DNA from: Rhizobium aethiopicum
Lineage (GTDB): Bacteria; Pseudomonadota; Alphaproteobacteria; Rhizobiales; Rhizobiaceae
Length of the DNA: 64,000 bases
Assembly: GCF_014197535.1 (NCBI RefSeq)
Contig: NZ_JACIFV010000002.1
Location: forward strand, 124,001-188,000
Direction: 5' to 3'
Shown one piece after another: positions 11,101 through 19,522 of this stretch (position 1 is the stretch's first letter; every line of letters begins with the position of its first letter). Below the pieces are notes generated by a model that did not search any database, was not told the origin of the DNA, and worked only from the letters and a program-made list of their open reading frames with translations. Made by a program: the position numbers and the translations under genes.

Positions 11101-11428
11101 CCTTGACGTCCTGTACGGCCTGTTCCGTCGGCACTTCCATCCGGAACATGACGTTGGTCTGCGAGCTGCCGTCGGTTACCGTCGACTGGATTTCGTCGAT
11201 ACCGGTGATCGAGGCGATCGCGTCTTCGATTTCCTTCGTCACCTGCATTTCGAGTTCGGCCGGAGAAGCGCCGCTTTGCGTGACGCTGATCGAGACGAGC
11301 GGTACGTCGATGTTCGGGAAGCGCGTGATCGGCAGTGTGTTGAAGGACTGAATGCCGATGAAGATCAGCAGGCAGAAGGCCAGCAGCGGCGCGATGGGGT
11401 TTCGGATGGACCAGGCTGAAAAATTCAT
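8108..11428 (-). CDS. RND (HAE1-family) efflux pump, inner-membrane subunit
   Basis: 1106 residues. Starts 'MNFSAWSIRNPIAPLL' with the first membrane helix, followed by porter-domain blocks. The proton-relay Asp pair is in GILVDDAIVEIEN, and a second membrane block follows. It is a proton-driven exporter of the AcrB/MexF superfamily, of the short-adaptor kind common in alphaproteobacteria. The last ~70 residues, after 'LLGWIFGRLVGRKDQEDL', are a charged, coiled-coil-prone extension beyond the usual ~1040 residues. It lies 12 bp after its adaptor. No outer-membrane factor is adjacent. Confidence 0.93.
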   Translation of the reverse strand: MNFSAWSIRNPIAPLLAFCLLIFIGIQSFNTLPITRFPNIDVPLVSISVTQSGASPAELEMQVTKEIEDAIASITGIDEIQSTVTDGSSQTNVMFRMEVPTEQAVQDVKDAIDRIRSDLPATAEAPIVTKVDVEGQAIQTFAVSSPDMSLEELSWFVDDTIKRALQGQAGIGRVDRYGGAEREVRIELTPGKLDAYGITAASVNDQLRGTNVDLGSGRGQVAGSEQAIRVLGDARNVAELADTTIALPSGRFVKLSDLGVIKDTYEEPKSFSRFNDTPVVTFGVFRSKGASEVSVAETVAQSLDKVRSENPNVKIEMIDDSVYFTYGNYEAAIHTLLEGALLAVIVVLLFLRNWRATLISAIALPLSAIPTFWVMDMMGFSLNLVSFLALTLATGILVDDAIVEIENIARHIKMGKTPYRAAIEAADEIGLAVIATTFTIIAVFVPVSFMPGIPGQYFIQFGLTVAFSVFFSLMVARLITPMMAAYLMRAEDGMEDHHDNDGLLMKGYTRLIRGTTGHKYSRYLTLLAAVGFLVGSVFLLMKVPGSFLPPEDASRIVLSVELPPNARLDDTEKTTKAIYDRVKDINGVESVFVLGGASPKGDLELRRATITLALHKLDQSLVKKVVNDVFGRIPAIGPMLPKVEVQGRERPQWDIEKEVFAKLRDIPDVHILKLNDRGERDLSFNFLSKNEKDLNEAVGILESKLRADPLLANVSADGALPRPELQVYPRKDEAARLGITPQQISETIRVATIGDVDAALAKISLDDRQIPIRVQAALDMRRDLAAIRALKIQTASGGTVPLSSVANIDYSEGVSSIKRNNRYRVVSIGSDLPQGVALDTASARFREIVNEAKIPAAVHLAESGDTKVQTEMQQSFVNAMLMGLLLVLTVLILLFKDVIQPFTILFSLPLAIGGVAAALIITSNPLSMPVMIGILMLMGIVTKNAILLVDFAIEMRHQGMTRVEAMVEAGRKRARPIIMTSIAMSAGMLPSALGVGEGGSFRAPMAIAVIGGIIVSTVLSLVVVPSFFLIMDDLSRLLGWIFGRLVGRKDQEDLPLSREDLTRVTRENRSDIEALEGRITAIEKPESKRKGANDTNVLRLPPFAAE

Positions 11429-11440
11429 CGGATGGTCTCT

Positions 11441-12631
11441 TTAGTTGGAAGCCGAAGGCTGTTCACGCACCGGCGTGATGTGGTCGCCGTCGCGGACATA
11501 AGCGCCCGCCTTGGCGACGACCTCGTCGCCGCTCTTCAATCCATTGACGACCTCGACATAGGCGCCGTCCTGGATTCCGGTCTCGATCTTGGCAAATTTC
11601 ACTACGCCATCTTCGACCTTGCGGGCGGAGGCACCTTCATTGCCGGTGAGCACCGCAGTCAGGGGAAGCGATACGCCCTCGGTTTCGCGGACGATGATCT
11701 CGGCGCTGCCATACATGCCGGAACGCGCCTTGCTGTCATCGTCGATGGAGATATGGACGAGGCCGAGGCGGGTCACGGAATCGACGGTGGGTGAAACCAG
11801 GCGCACGGCACCGGAAAGCTTTTCGCGGCTGCCGGAAAGGAAAATCGTCGCCTTCTGGCCGGCCATGATCCTGACGATATCGCTTTCGGCGACTTCGGCG
11901 ACAAGCTCGATATCGCCGTCGCGGATGATGGTGAACAGCGGATCGCCGTTGCCGGCGGCGATCGCGCCGACCTTGGCGTTCTTTGCAGAAACTACGCCGG
12001 CAACTGGCGTCTTTACGTCGGTGCGGGCGAGCTTGAGATCGGCGTCGGCGATCTGGCTGTCGAAGACCTTCAGATCGGCTTCGGCGACCTCGATCGCCTG
12101 TTCGGCGGAGACGACGCGGGCATTGGCGGCAGCGGCGGTTGCATCAGCCTGCTCGACCTGGGCGGTGGAAACCGTCCCCTTCTTGACCATTTCCTGGGCG
12201 CGGGCCTGCTGCTGTCTTGCCTGTTCGGCATTGGCCTGCGCCTCGATGAGCTGAGCGCGCAACTGGGCGAGACTGGCCTCGCCCTTGGCCTTCGTCGCCA
12301 TCATCTGGCTCTTCTCCAAGACCAGCGCATCGTCGTTAAGCGTCGCCAGGGTGCTTTCGGCCTGAACCTTGTCGCCGATATCGGCTTTCAGCGTGCGGAT
12401 CGAAAGGCCTTCGACCTGCGGCTGGATATAGACTTCCTCGACGGGCTTGACCGTTCCGGTGCCGATGACACGGTCGACAAGAGTGCGATTCACAGCTGTG
12501 GTGACGACGATCGCCGGCAGGTTCTGCTGTGGCTTTGCGACCGGCGCCTCCTGCGAAAATGCGGTGGATGCAGCCAGCGCCGCTGCAAAAAGGGTGGATG
12601 CGCCTAAAATTCCAGTCGGCTTGCGTGCCAT
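11441..12631 (-). CDS. RND periplasmic adaptor (membrane fusion protein)
   Basis: 396 residues. Signal peptide ~1-26; lipoyl half-motifs around 'VYIQPQVEGLSIRTLKADIGDKV'. A long Ala/Gln/Glu-rich helical hairpin (about 105-205) precedes the second lipoyl half ('TPVAGVVSAKNAKVGAIAAG') and beta-barrel domains. It couples the pump to an outer-membrane channel. First gene of a two-gene operon; the substrate cannot be read from sequence and no regulator is adjacent. Confidence 0.92.
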   Translation of the reverse strand: MARKPTGILGASTLFAAALAASTAFSQEAPVAKPQQNLPAIVVTTAVNRTLVDRVIGTGTVKPVEEVYIQPQVEGLSIRTLKADIGDKVQAESTLATLNDDALVLEKSQMMATKAKGEASLAQLRAQLIEAQANAEQARQQQARAQEMVKKGTVSTAQVEQADATAAAANARVVSAEQAIEVAEADLKVFDSQIADADLKLARTDVKTPVAGVVSAKNAKVGAIAAGNGDPLFTIIRDGDIELVAEVAESDIVRIMAGQKATIFLSGSREKLSGAVRLVSPTVDSVTRLGLVHISIDDDSKARSGMYGSAEIIVRETEGVSLPLTAVLTGNEGASARKVEDGVVKFAKIETGIQDGAYVEVVNGLKSGDEVVAKAGAYVRDGDHITPVREQPSASN

Positions 12632-12979
12632 GCGTTTTCGTCCAATCTCGTCATAAGGTTAGCCGAATTCGCGCGTCTGCCATTGAGCTCGCGACCAGGC
12701 CACTGCCTTTCCTGCATTCTCAGGGGTATCCACACATCATTTGCCGTCTTCATCCCTCGCCGGCAAATCGGCTTCTAGTTGGTATCGATTTGCTCGATAT
12801 GCAAGCCCGGCAGAAAACAATTCCCCATGAACCGATAATAATTACCATCAGAACCTGAATCAATCATCGTAGGATTATGCGAACATGACGATGATTGATC
12901 TTGCTTCTCCCCTAATGACGTTTGACGTCCGATAAATGCGACAGCTGCAAGGTATTTTTTTAGTGCGGGGAAAAACGGA
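12632..12979. other. Intergenic region upstream of the RND operon
   Basis: About 350 bp, distinctly AT-richer than the flanks. It must hold the promoter of the adaptor-pump operon (minus strand). I see no convincing operator, gene or RNA in it. Confidence 0.4.
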
Positions 12980-13005
12980 ACGCGCGGGAAATAGTCCCCG
13001 CGCGT
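12980..13005 (-). terminator. Terminator of the ABC-importer operon
   Basis: Perfect 9-bp stem (ACGCGCGGG / CCCGCGCGT) with an 8-nt loop. On the minus strand it is followed by TTCCGTTTTTCC. It lies 21 bp after the stop of the substrate-binding protein gene. Confidence 0.75.
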
Positions 13006-13026
13006 TTGCCTCAAATGTAGCCGTCC

Positions 13027-13998
13027 TTACTTGGACGCGGCGTCGGTGATCTCGTGCGTCCAGGCGCCCGATGGCTCCTTGCTGATGATCTTCTGATCGA
13101 GCAGCGCCTTTGCCGTGCGGGCATAGAGCGACTCGTCCAGCTTGCCGGAGCCGTCGCCGACCAGCTTGGCAACTTCGCCCATCATCCGCTTCTGGTGGTT
13201 TTCGTCCTGGCCGCCATTGTCCACGACGATCTCTGCCGCCTCATCCGGGTTCTCGGTCGCATATTTCCACCCCTTCATCGAGGCGCGGACGAACTTGACC
13301 ATCTTCTCCTTGAAGGCCGGGTCCTTCAGCTTGTCTTCCATGGCGTAGAGGCCGTCCTCGAGAAGGTCGTTGCCCATTTGCGTATAATTGAAGACCGTCA
13401 GTTCCTCCGGCTTGAAGCCGGCATCGATCGCCTGCCAGTATTCGTTGTAGGTCATGACGGAGATGCAGTCGGCCTGCTTCTGGACGAGCGGCTGCACGTC
13501 GAAGCTCTGCTTCAGCACGGTGACGCCGTTCGGACCGCCTTCGGTGGAGAGGCCCAGCTTGTTCATCCAGGCGAAGAACGGATATTCGTTGCCGAAGAAC
13601 CAGACACCGAGCGTGTGGCCCTTGAAATCGGCCTCGGTTTTAACAGGACCGTCCTTACGGCAGATCATTTCCAGGCCGGACTTCTGATAGGGCTGGGCGA
13701 TGTTGATCAGCGGAACGCCCTTTTCGCGGGCAACCAAGGCGCCGCCCATCCAGTCGACGATGACATCGGCGCCGCCGCCGGCGATTACCTGCTCAGGCGC
13801 GATATCGGGGCCGCCCGGCTTGATGTCGACGTCGAGACCTTCTTCCTTGTAGAAACCCTTCTCCTTGGCGACGTAATAACCGGCGAACTGGCTCTGCGTG
13901 ACCCATTTCAGCTGCAGCACCACCTTGTCGGCGGCCATCGCATGAGCAGCGGCCAGCGTCATGGCGCTTGCCATCATTGCAACCATCAACTTTTTCAT
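13027..13998 (-). CDS. NMT1/SsuA-like ABC transporter substrate-binding protein
   Basis: 323 residues with a signal peptide (MKKLMVAMMASAMTLAAAHA, cleaved near 22). The mature part has 'LQLKWVTQSQFAGYYVAKEKGFYKEEGLDV', the hallmark of the NMT1/THI5-like fold used for pyrimidine-type and aromatic ligands. It is the last gene of the importer operon (ATPase, two permeases, binding protein). Location beside dihydropyrimidinase and a ureidopropionase-type enzyme suggests a pyrimidine or its breakdown product as ligand, which is inference. The frame stays open far upstream over the permease gene, but the signal peptide fixes the start. Confidence 0.9.
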   Translation of the reverse strand: MKKLMVAMMASAMTLAAAHAMAADKVVLQLKWVTQSQFAGYYVAKEKGFYKEEGLDVDIKPGGPDIAPEQVIAGGGADVIVDWMGGALVAREKGVPLINIAQPYQKSGLEMICRKDGPVKTEADFKGHTLGVWFFGNEYPFFAWMNKLGLSTEGGPNGVTVLKQSFDVQPLVQKQADCISVMTYNEYWQAIDAGFKPEELTVFNYTQMGNDLLEDGLYAMEDKLKDPAFKEKMVKFVRASMKGWKYATENPDEAAEIVVDNGGQDENHQKRMMGEVAKLVGDGSGKLDESLYARTAKALLDQKIISKEPSGAWTHEITDAASK

Positions 13999-14057
13999 TT
14001 TCTTGTCCTTACCCTCTGAAGTTATGCCCAGACCCCATTTGCGAAGCCTGCGCGCGC

Positions 14058-15185
14058 CTAGCCACCACGGATAGACGGATGCCAGAATGTCACCGCCCGT
14101 TCGGTCAGGGCGATGATGCCATAGAAGATCGAGCCGGCCAGCGCCGCGATGGCGATTTCCGCCCAGACCATGTCGACATTCATGCGACCGATCTCGGTCG
14201 AGATGCGGAAGCCCATGCCGACGATCGGCGTCCCGAAGAATTCCGCAACGATGGCACCAATCAGCGCCAGCGTCGAGTTGATCTTCAGTGCGTTGAAAAT
14301 GAAGGGCATGGCCGCCGGAAGCTTGAGCTTGAACAGCGTCTGCCAGTCGCTTGAGGCATAGGTGCGCATCAGGTCGCGCTCCATGCCGCCGGAGGCGGAA
14401 AGGCCTGCGACGGTGTTCACCAGCATTGGGAAGAAGGTCATGATGATGACGACGGCGGCTTTCGACGGCCAGTCGAAGCCGAACCACATGACCATGACGG
14501 GAGCGATGCCGATGATCGGCAGGGCTGACACCATGTTGCCGATCGGCAGGAGGCCGCGGCGCAGGAAGGCGATGCGGTCGGCCAGCACCGCGACGGCGAA
14601 GCCGCTCAGACAGCCGACGATATAACCGATCAGCACTGCCTTGAAGATCGTCTGCCTGACGTCGTCGCCGAGGATGGGCAGAGAGACCATGATGCGGGAG
14701 CCGATGGCGCTCGGCGGCGGCAGCAGGATGAACGGAATGCCGGCGCCGCGCGTGATCGCCTCCCAGAGGATGAGAATCCAGGCGCCGAAAATCGCCGGAA
14801 TCAGCAATTCGAGCAGCGATGCACCGAAAGCGGCGGCAGGCTTCACTTTCGAAAGTTCGGTGACGCATCGCCAGGCGAGCAGCCAGGCGGCGAAGAGCAG
14901 CAGGAAGTAGGCTCGGGTTGCCGTGCCCTCGTTGCCGGAAAGGGCGGCAAGCAGCAGCCAGGCGGCGCCATGCGCGCCGATGAACAGCACGGTGGCGCGA
15001 TAGGCTGGCGATTGCGGCGCAAAGGACAGGAGAGCAGCCGCGGCGATGACGATGAAGATAAGGCTCGCGGTGCCATCGGTTAGCGGACGCGCTGCGCCGT
15101 CGGCCAGAAGGGGTAGGGTTGCCAGCGCCGCGACGCAGAAAAGAAGAGCGGCCGCGCCTTGCCAGGAGAAGGTCAGACGTCTCAT
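14058..15185 (-). CDS. ABC transporter permease (long N-terminal form)
   Basis: 375 residues, longer than the usual ~260-300. Three or four extra hydrophobic segments fill residues ~1-110. The BPD-permease core follows, with the EAA loop region around 'GMERDLMRTYASSDWQTLFKLKLPAAMPFIFNALK'. It is the second permease of the NMT1-type importer. Its start overlaps the previous stop by 4 bp (ATGA). Confidence 0.9.
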   Translation of the reverse strand: MRRLTFSWQGAAALLFCVAALATLPLLADGAARPLTDGTASLIFIVIAAAALLSFAPQSPAYRATVLFIGAHGAAWLLLAALSGNEGTATRAYFLLLFAAWLLAWRCVTELSKVKPAAAFGASLLELLIPAIFGAWILILWEAITRGAGIPFILLPPPSAIGSRIMVSLPILGDDVRQTIFKAVLIGYIVGCLSGFAVAVLADRIAFLRRGLLPIGNMVSALPIIGIAPVMVMWFGFDWPSKAAVVIIMTFFPMLVNTVAGLSASGGMERDLMRTYASSDWQTLFKLKLPAAMPFIFNALKINSTLALIGAIVAEFFGTPIVGMGFRISTEIGRMNVDMVWAEIAIAALAGSIFYGIIALTERAVTFWHPSIRGG

Positions 15186-16111
15186 GCCGGTCTCCCGCCC
15201 ATGGCGCGGTCGACGATCTTGCCCGCAACGCCGACAATCGCGACCAGGACGCCTGCAAGCAGCGAGCCGGCGACAAGCGCCGCCCAAATATCGATCGTCT
15301 GGCTGTAATAGGAGCCGGCGAGAAGCTTCGAACCAATGCCGGCAACCGCGCCCGTCGGCAATTCGCCGACGATGGCGCCGACGAGGCTTGCGGCGATCGC
15401 GACCTTCATCGAGGTGAAAAGGAAGGGGATCGAGGCAGGAACGCGCAATTTCCAAAAGGTCTGCATCGGACTGGCATTATAGGTGCGCATGAGGTCGAGA
15501 TAGAGGATTTCGGGTGACCGCAGCCCCTTCACCATGCCGACGGCGACGGGAAAGAAGGAGAGGTAGGTGGAGATCAGCGCCTTGGAGACGAGGCGGGAGG
15601 CGTCGGAATCGAGATTCAGCAGATGCGCCAGCGCATTGTCGCCGGTCAGCACGTTGTAGGAGATGATGACGATCATCGGCGCGATGGCGAGGATCGGTAT
15701 CGTCTGGCTTGCCACTAGCCAGGGCATCAGCGAGCGGTCCATGGCGCGGTTATGCACGATCAGCACGGCGAGAAGAATGCCGAGCAGCATGCCGAAACCG
15801 AAGCCGAGCAGGGTGGAAGAGAGTGTTACCCAGCTGTGATAGACGAGGCTGCGGCTGCTCGAAAGGCTGCGCAGGAAGGTGTTCTCGTAGACATTCTGCG
15901 CCACCTGATGCGGCGCCGGCAGGATCGGCTTCGGCTGCGCCAGCGTCTTGCCGATGAATTCCATCGTGGTCGGCGTGACGCCGGCGCGGCTGTCCATGTC
16001 ACGTTGGAACGGCGCATTCATGAGAATGGCGGCGACATACCAGATGGCGATGAGGGCGAGCAGGATGGTGGTGACGGGGACGATCTTGTCCTTGAATGTG
16101 TCTGACTTCAT
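15182..16111 (-). CDS. ABC transporter permease
   Basis: 309 residues. An N-terminal membrane helix (~12-33) and a periplasmic stretch precede the BPD permease core. The coupling loop is 'LDLMRTYNASPMQTFWKLRVPASIPFLFTSMK'. It pairs with the downstream permease and shares 4-bp ATGA overlaps with both neighbours, including the odd DUF559 gene upstream. Confidence 0.92.
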   Translation of the reverse strand: MKSDTFKDKIVPVTTILLALIAIWYVAAILMNAPFQRDMDSRAGVTPTTMEFIGKTLAQPKPILPAPHQVAQNVYENTFLRSLSSSRSLVYHSWVTLSSTLLGFGFGMLLGILLAVLIVHNRAMDRSLMPWLVASQTIPILAIAPMIVIISYNVLTGDNALAHLLNLDSDASRLVSKALISTYLSFFPVAVGMVKGLRSPEILYLDLMRTYNASPMQTFWKLRVPASIPFLFTSMKVAIAASLVGAIVGELPTGAVAGIGSKLLAGSYYSQTIDIWAALVAGSLLAGVLVAIVGVAGKIVDRAMGGRPA

Positions 16112-16488
16112 GCGGCACGCTCCTTCAAGAATGGAGCGGCATGTTTCTCGATGGTGATGAATACGTAGTCAGGTCCATCAAGCACTTGGGCATTGTCGAA
16201 GCGGAGCACTTTGAAACCTTGGTCGCGCAGGAATGCATTTCGGGCTAGATCGTGGCGCCGGCCAGCGGCGGTCTCGTGACTGTCGCCATCAACCTCGACG
16301 ATGATGCGTGCCGACAGCCAAGCGAAATCAGCGATATAGGGACCGATCGGCGTTTCTCGTCGGAACCTGCCACCGCAGGGTCTGAAATCGCGAAGCATGT
16401 CCCACATGACTGCCTCTGCCTTTGTCAGTTCGCGGCGGAGGCGTTTTGCCGTTTCGCGGGTTTTAGGGGTGATGTTGGAATGTGGCAT
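16108..16488 (-). CDS. DUF559 (Vsr-like) endonuclease-fold protein
   Basis: 126 residues. After a basic leader come 'LRRELTKAEAVMWDMLRD', 'RFRRETPIGPYIADF' and 'RIIVEVDGDSHE', the very-short-patch-repair-like nuclease core of DUF559 with its D...ExD acidic residues. It lies between the ATPase and permease genes of an importer and overlaps the permease start by 4 bp, so it is translated as part of the operon. The cellular role of DUF559 proteins is not known. A large inverted repeat lies just upstream. Confidence 0.85.
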   Translation of the reverse strand: MPHSNITPKTRETAKRLRRELTKAEAVMWDMLRDFRPCGGRFRRETPIGPYIADFAWLSARIIVEVDGDSHETAAGRRHDLARNAFLRDQGFKVLRFDNAQVLDGPDYVFITIEKHAAPFLKERAA

Positions 16489-16520
16489 CTAAACCCCTCC
16501 CATGCCGTTTGAGGCAAAAA

Positions 16521-16679
16521 CCCCTCCCCAACCCCTCCCCACAAGGGGGAGGGGCAAGCCTACGGCCCGCGTTGTCTTCCATAGCAAGATCACAGCTTGT
16601 TGTAGCGTTGCGTCAGAAGACGAGGGATTGCTGCGAGCGCCAAAGCCCCTCCCCCTTGTGGGGAGGGGTTGGGGAGGGG
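16521..16679. repeat. Long palindromic repeat with perfect 35-bp arms
   Basis: Left arm 16521-16555 and right arm 16645-16679 are exact reverse complements over 35 bp (C/T-rich, of the CCCCTCCCC type) around an 89-bp spacer. Each arm contains a smaller hairpin (CCCCTCCCCacaaGGGGGAGGGG-like). It lies between the ATPase stop and the DUF559 start and resembles rhizobial intergenic mosaic elements. Confidence 0.85.
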
Positions 16680-16699
16680 TCTTTTCCAACAACTCGCGC

Positions 16700-17485
16700 C
16701 TAAACCTCATGGCTATGCCCCGTCCTCAGCCCCTCGCGCACGCGGTGGGCGATTTCCAGGAATTCCGGGGTGTCGCGGATGTCGAGCGGGCGTTCGGCCG
16801 GCAGGGTGGAGTCGATCACGTCGGTGACGCGGCCGGGGCGCGGCGACATCACCACGATCTTGGTCGAGAGGTAGACAGCCTCGGGGATGGAGTGGGTAAC
16901 GAAGCAGATCGTCTTGTTGGTGCGGGCCCAGAGCTTCAGTAGCTCTTCGTTCAGATGGTCGCGGACGATCTCATCCAGCGCGCCGAAGGGTTCGTCCATC
17001 AACAGCAGGTCGGCATCGAAGGCGAGTGCGCGGGCGATCGAGGCGCGTTGCTGCATGCCGCCGGAAAGCTGCCAGGGAAATTTCTTTTCGAAGCCGGAGA
17101 GACCGACGAGGTCGAGCGCCTCGGCGATCCGCCTTGTCCGGTCAGCGCCGCCATAACCCATGATCTCCAACGGCAGGGCGATATTGTTTTCGATGGTGCG
17201 CCAGGGATAGAGCGCCGGCGCCTGGAAGACGTAACCGTAGGCGCGGGCCTTACGGGCTTCTTCCGGCGTCATGCCGTTGATCGAGATCTCGCCTGATGTG
17301 CTCTTTTCGAGATCGGCGATGACGCGCAGGAAAGTGGTCTTGCCGCAGCCGGACGGGCCGATGAAAGAGACGAAATCGCCCTTGCGGACATCGAGATTGA
17401 CATTGCTCAGCGCCCGCACCGGGCCGTCATTCGCCTGGTAGGTGAGACAGAGGTCCTTGGCGGATACGACGGAGGGTGCTTGCAT
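16700..17485 (-). CDS. ABC transporter ATP-binding protein
   Basis: 261 residues. Walker A GPSGCGKTT, Q-loop 'YVFQAPALYPWRT', signature LSGGMQQR, Walker B 'LLLMDEPFGALDE' and switch His in 'FVTHSIPEAV'. This is the nitrate/sulfonate/taurine (SsuB/TauB-type) importer ATPase class. First gene of the importer operon. The ATG at 17485 is preferred over an upstream TTG. Confidence 0.93.
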   Translation of the reverse strand: MQAPSVVSAKDLCLTYQANDGPVRALSNVNLDVRKGDFVSFIGPSGCGKTTFLRVIADLEKSTSGEISINGMTPEEARKARAYGYVFQAPALYPWRTIENNIALPLEIMGYGGADRTRRIAEALDLVGLSGFEKKFPWQLSGGMQQRASIARALAFDADLLLMDEPFGALDEIVRDHLNEELLKLWARTNKTICFVTHSIPEAVYLSTKIVVMSPRPGRVTDVIDSTLPAERPLDIRDTPEFLEIAHRVREGLRTGHSHEV

Positions 17486-17579
17486 CAATGCGACCGATCT
17501 TGTTTTCCCCGCTTGACGGCGGTTTGCATGTTACCATCGCTGCCGGCTTTGCCGGCGGCGCAATTCTTGGAGGAAGAAA

Positions 17580-17993
17580 ATGGACGCGACATCAAAACCC
17601 ACCTGCCACATCGTTCGTCCCAAGCACGCCTATGACGGCAAGCAGGGGCTCAGCTATTTCGAAGGGATAGCGGCCGAGACTGTCGGCGCCACGGGCATCT
17701 GCATGCACCTCCTGACGATCCCGCCCGGCGTGCGTGCCAAGGCGCACCTGCACGAGGCGCATGAGACGGCGATCTACGTGCTCTCCGGCGAGGCTCATAC
17801 CTGGTACGGCGACCAACTGGAGAATCACGTCATCACCCATGCCGGCGAGCTCTTCTACATCCCGGCCGGCGTGCCGCATATGCCTGCGAACCTCAGCAGC
17901 ACGCCCTGCACGGCGGTCATTGCGCGCACCGATCCGCACGAGCAGGAAAGCGTCGTGCTTCTGCCGGAGCTGGACGCGTTGGTGCCGGCGTGA
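17580..17993 (+). CDS. Cupin-domain protein
   Basis: 137 residues forming one cupin barrel. Metal-site candidates are in 'KAHLHEAHETAIYVLSGEA' (H-x-H...E) and the second motif 'GELFYIPAGVPHMP' (late His). GGAGGAAG RBS. It is divergent from the importer ATPase and convergent with dihydropyrimidinase, so it stands alone on the plus strand in the pyrimidine cluster. Substrate unknown; enzymatic or sensing roles are both possible. Confidence 0.85.
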   Translation: MDATSKPTCHIVRPKHAYDGKQGLSYFEGIAAETVGATGICMHLLTIPPGVRAKAHLHEAHETAIYVLSGEAHTWYGDQLENHVITHAGELFYIPAGVPHMPANLSSTPCTAVIARTDPHEQESVVLLPELDALVPA

Positions 17994-18051
17994 GGTCATC
18001 CGCATGGAGGCGTCGTTCCCCGGTTGATGGCCGTATCGTCATGCGCCATCG

Positions 18052-19506
18052 TCATACGCCGGTTGCCGGGATGCCGCTGCGTTCCACTTTGCGCGGAGAG
18101 GTGATCTCCTTCCAGGTGGACAGTGCCTTGCTGACGGCTGTCACCGGTTCGCGCCTGACGAACTCGCCGTGCCCCTCGCGGGTCTTGATCGTGCTTTCCT
18201 CGATGGCCACCACGCCACGCGTCAGCGTGTAGCGGGGCAGGCCAGTCACTTCCTTGCCCTCGAAGACGTTGTAGTCGATCGCCGATTGCTGGTTCTTGGA
18301 GGAGATGACCTTCGAACGGTTGGGGTCCCAGACGACAATATCGGCATCGGCGCCGACGAGGATCGCGCCCTTCTTCGGATAGATGTTGAGAATCTTGGCG
18401 ATGTTGGTCGAAGTGACGGCGACGAACTCGTTCATCGTCAGCCGGCCGGTATTGACACCGTGTGTCCATAGCATCGGCATGCGGTCTTCGAGGCCGCCGG
18501 TGCCGTTCGGGATCTTGGTGAAGTCACCGACACCGAAACGTTTCTGCGCCGTGGTGAAGGCGCAATGGTCGGTTGCGACCACCTGCAGCGAACCGGAGGC
18601 AAGTCCGGCCCAGAGCGAGTCCTGATGCTGCTTGCTGCGGAAGGGCGGCGACATGACGCGGCGGGCGGCATGATCCCAGTCGGGATTGGAATATTCGCTC
18701 TCGTCGAGCGTCAGGTGCTGGATCAGCGGTTCGCCGTAAACACGCATGCCCTTGGCGCGGGCGCGGCGGATCGCCTCGTGCGCCTGCTCGCAGGAGGTGT
18801 GAACGATATAGACGGGGCAGCCGGCCATGTCGGCGATCATGATGGCGCGGTTGGTGGCCTCGCCCTCCACTTCGGCGGGGCGGGAATAGGCATGCGCCTC
18901 GGGGCCGTTATTGCCTTCGGCGAGTAGCTTTGCCGACATCGAGGCGACGACGTCGCCGTTTTCGGCATGCACCAGCGGCAGCGCGCCGAGTTCGGCGCAG
19001 CGCTGGAACGAGGCGAACATCTCGTCGTCATCGACCATCAGCGCGCCCTTATAGGCCATGAAGTGCTTGAAGGTGTTGATGCCTTTGTCGCGGACGATGG
19101 TCTCCATCTCCTTGAAGACCTGCTCGCTCCACCAGGTGACGGCCATGTGGAAGGAATAGTCGCAATTGGCACGGGTGGATTTGTTGTCCCACATGGTCAG
19201 CGCCTCGAGCAGCGATTGGCCGGGGGCGGGAAGGGCAAAATCGACGACCATGGTCGTGCCGCCGGAAAGGGCTGCGCGCGTGCCGCTCTCGAAATCGTCG
19301 GAGGAGTAGGTGCCCATGAAGGGCATTTCGAGATGGGTGTGCGGGTCGATGCCGCCGGGCATGACGTAACAGCCGGAGGCATCGAGTACCTCGTCGCCCG
19401 AGAGGTTCGGACCGATTTCGACGATCTTGTCGCCGTCGATCTTGACGTCGGCCTTGTAGGTGAGGTCGGCCGTGACGATGGTGCCGTTCTTGATGACTGT
19501 GGTCAT
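18052..19506 (-). CDS. hydA: Dihydropyrimidinase (D-hydantoinase)
   Basis: 484 residues. Amidohydrolase metal sites: 'GGIDPHTHLEMP' (H-x-H), the carbamylated Lys in 'FKHFMAYKGALM', His in 'PLVHAENGD' and 'IVHTSCEQAH', and Asp in 'VATDHCAF'. It opens 5,6-dihydrouracil/thymine to N-carbamoyl-beta-amino acids, step 2 of reductive pyrimidine breakdown. It lies 16 bp after the second DUF559 gene and downstream of the ureidopropionase-type gene in one minus-strand operon. Confidence 0.95.
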   Translation of the reverse strand: MTTVIKNGTIVTADLTYKADVKIDGDKIVEIGPNLSGDEVLDASGCYVMPGGIDPHTHLEMPFMGTYSSDDFESGTRAALSGGTTMVVDFALPAPGQSLLEALTMWDNKSTRANCDYSFHMAVTWWSEQVFKEMETIVRDKGINTFKHFMAYKGALMVDDDEMFASFQRCAELGALPLVHAENGDVVASMSAKLLAEGNNGPEAHAYSRPAEVEGEATNRAIMIADMAGCPVYIVHTSCEQAHEAIRRARAKGMRVYGEPLIQHLTLDESEYSNPDWDHAARRVMSPPFRSKQHQDSLWAGLASGSLQVVATDHCAFTTAQKRFGVGDFTKIPNGTGGLEDRMPMLWTHGVNTGRLTMNEFVAVTSTNIAKILNIYPKKGAILVGADADIVVWDPNRSKVISSKNQQSAIDYNVFEGKEVTGLPRYTLTRGVVAIEESTIKTREGHGEFVRREPVTAVSKALSTWKEITSPRKVERSGIPATGV

Positions 19507-19522
19507 GATCGTTCCCTATTCT

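Noticed and set aside
13027..15345. 772-codon minus ORF
   Set aside because: Only the last 323 codons (binding protein with signal peptide) are real; the upstream part overlaps the permease gene in another frame.
17512..17527. TTGACGG half-site as a RutR operator before the importer ATPase
   Set aside because: Only the left half agrees; the right half does not match.
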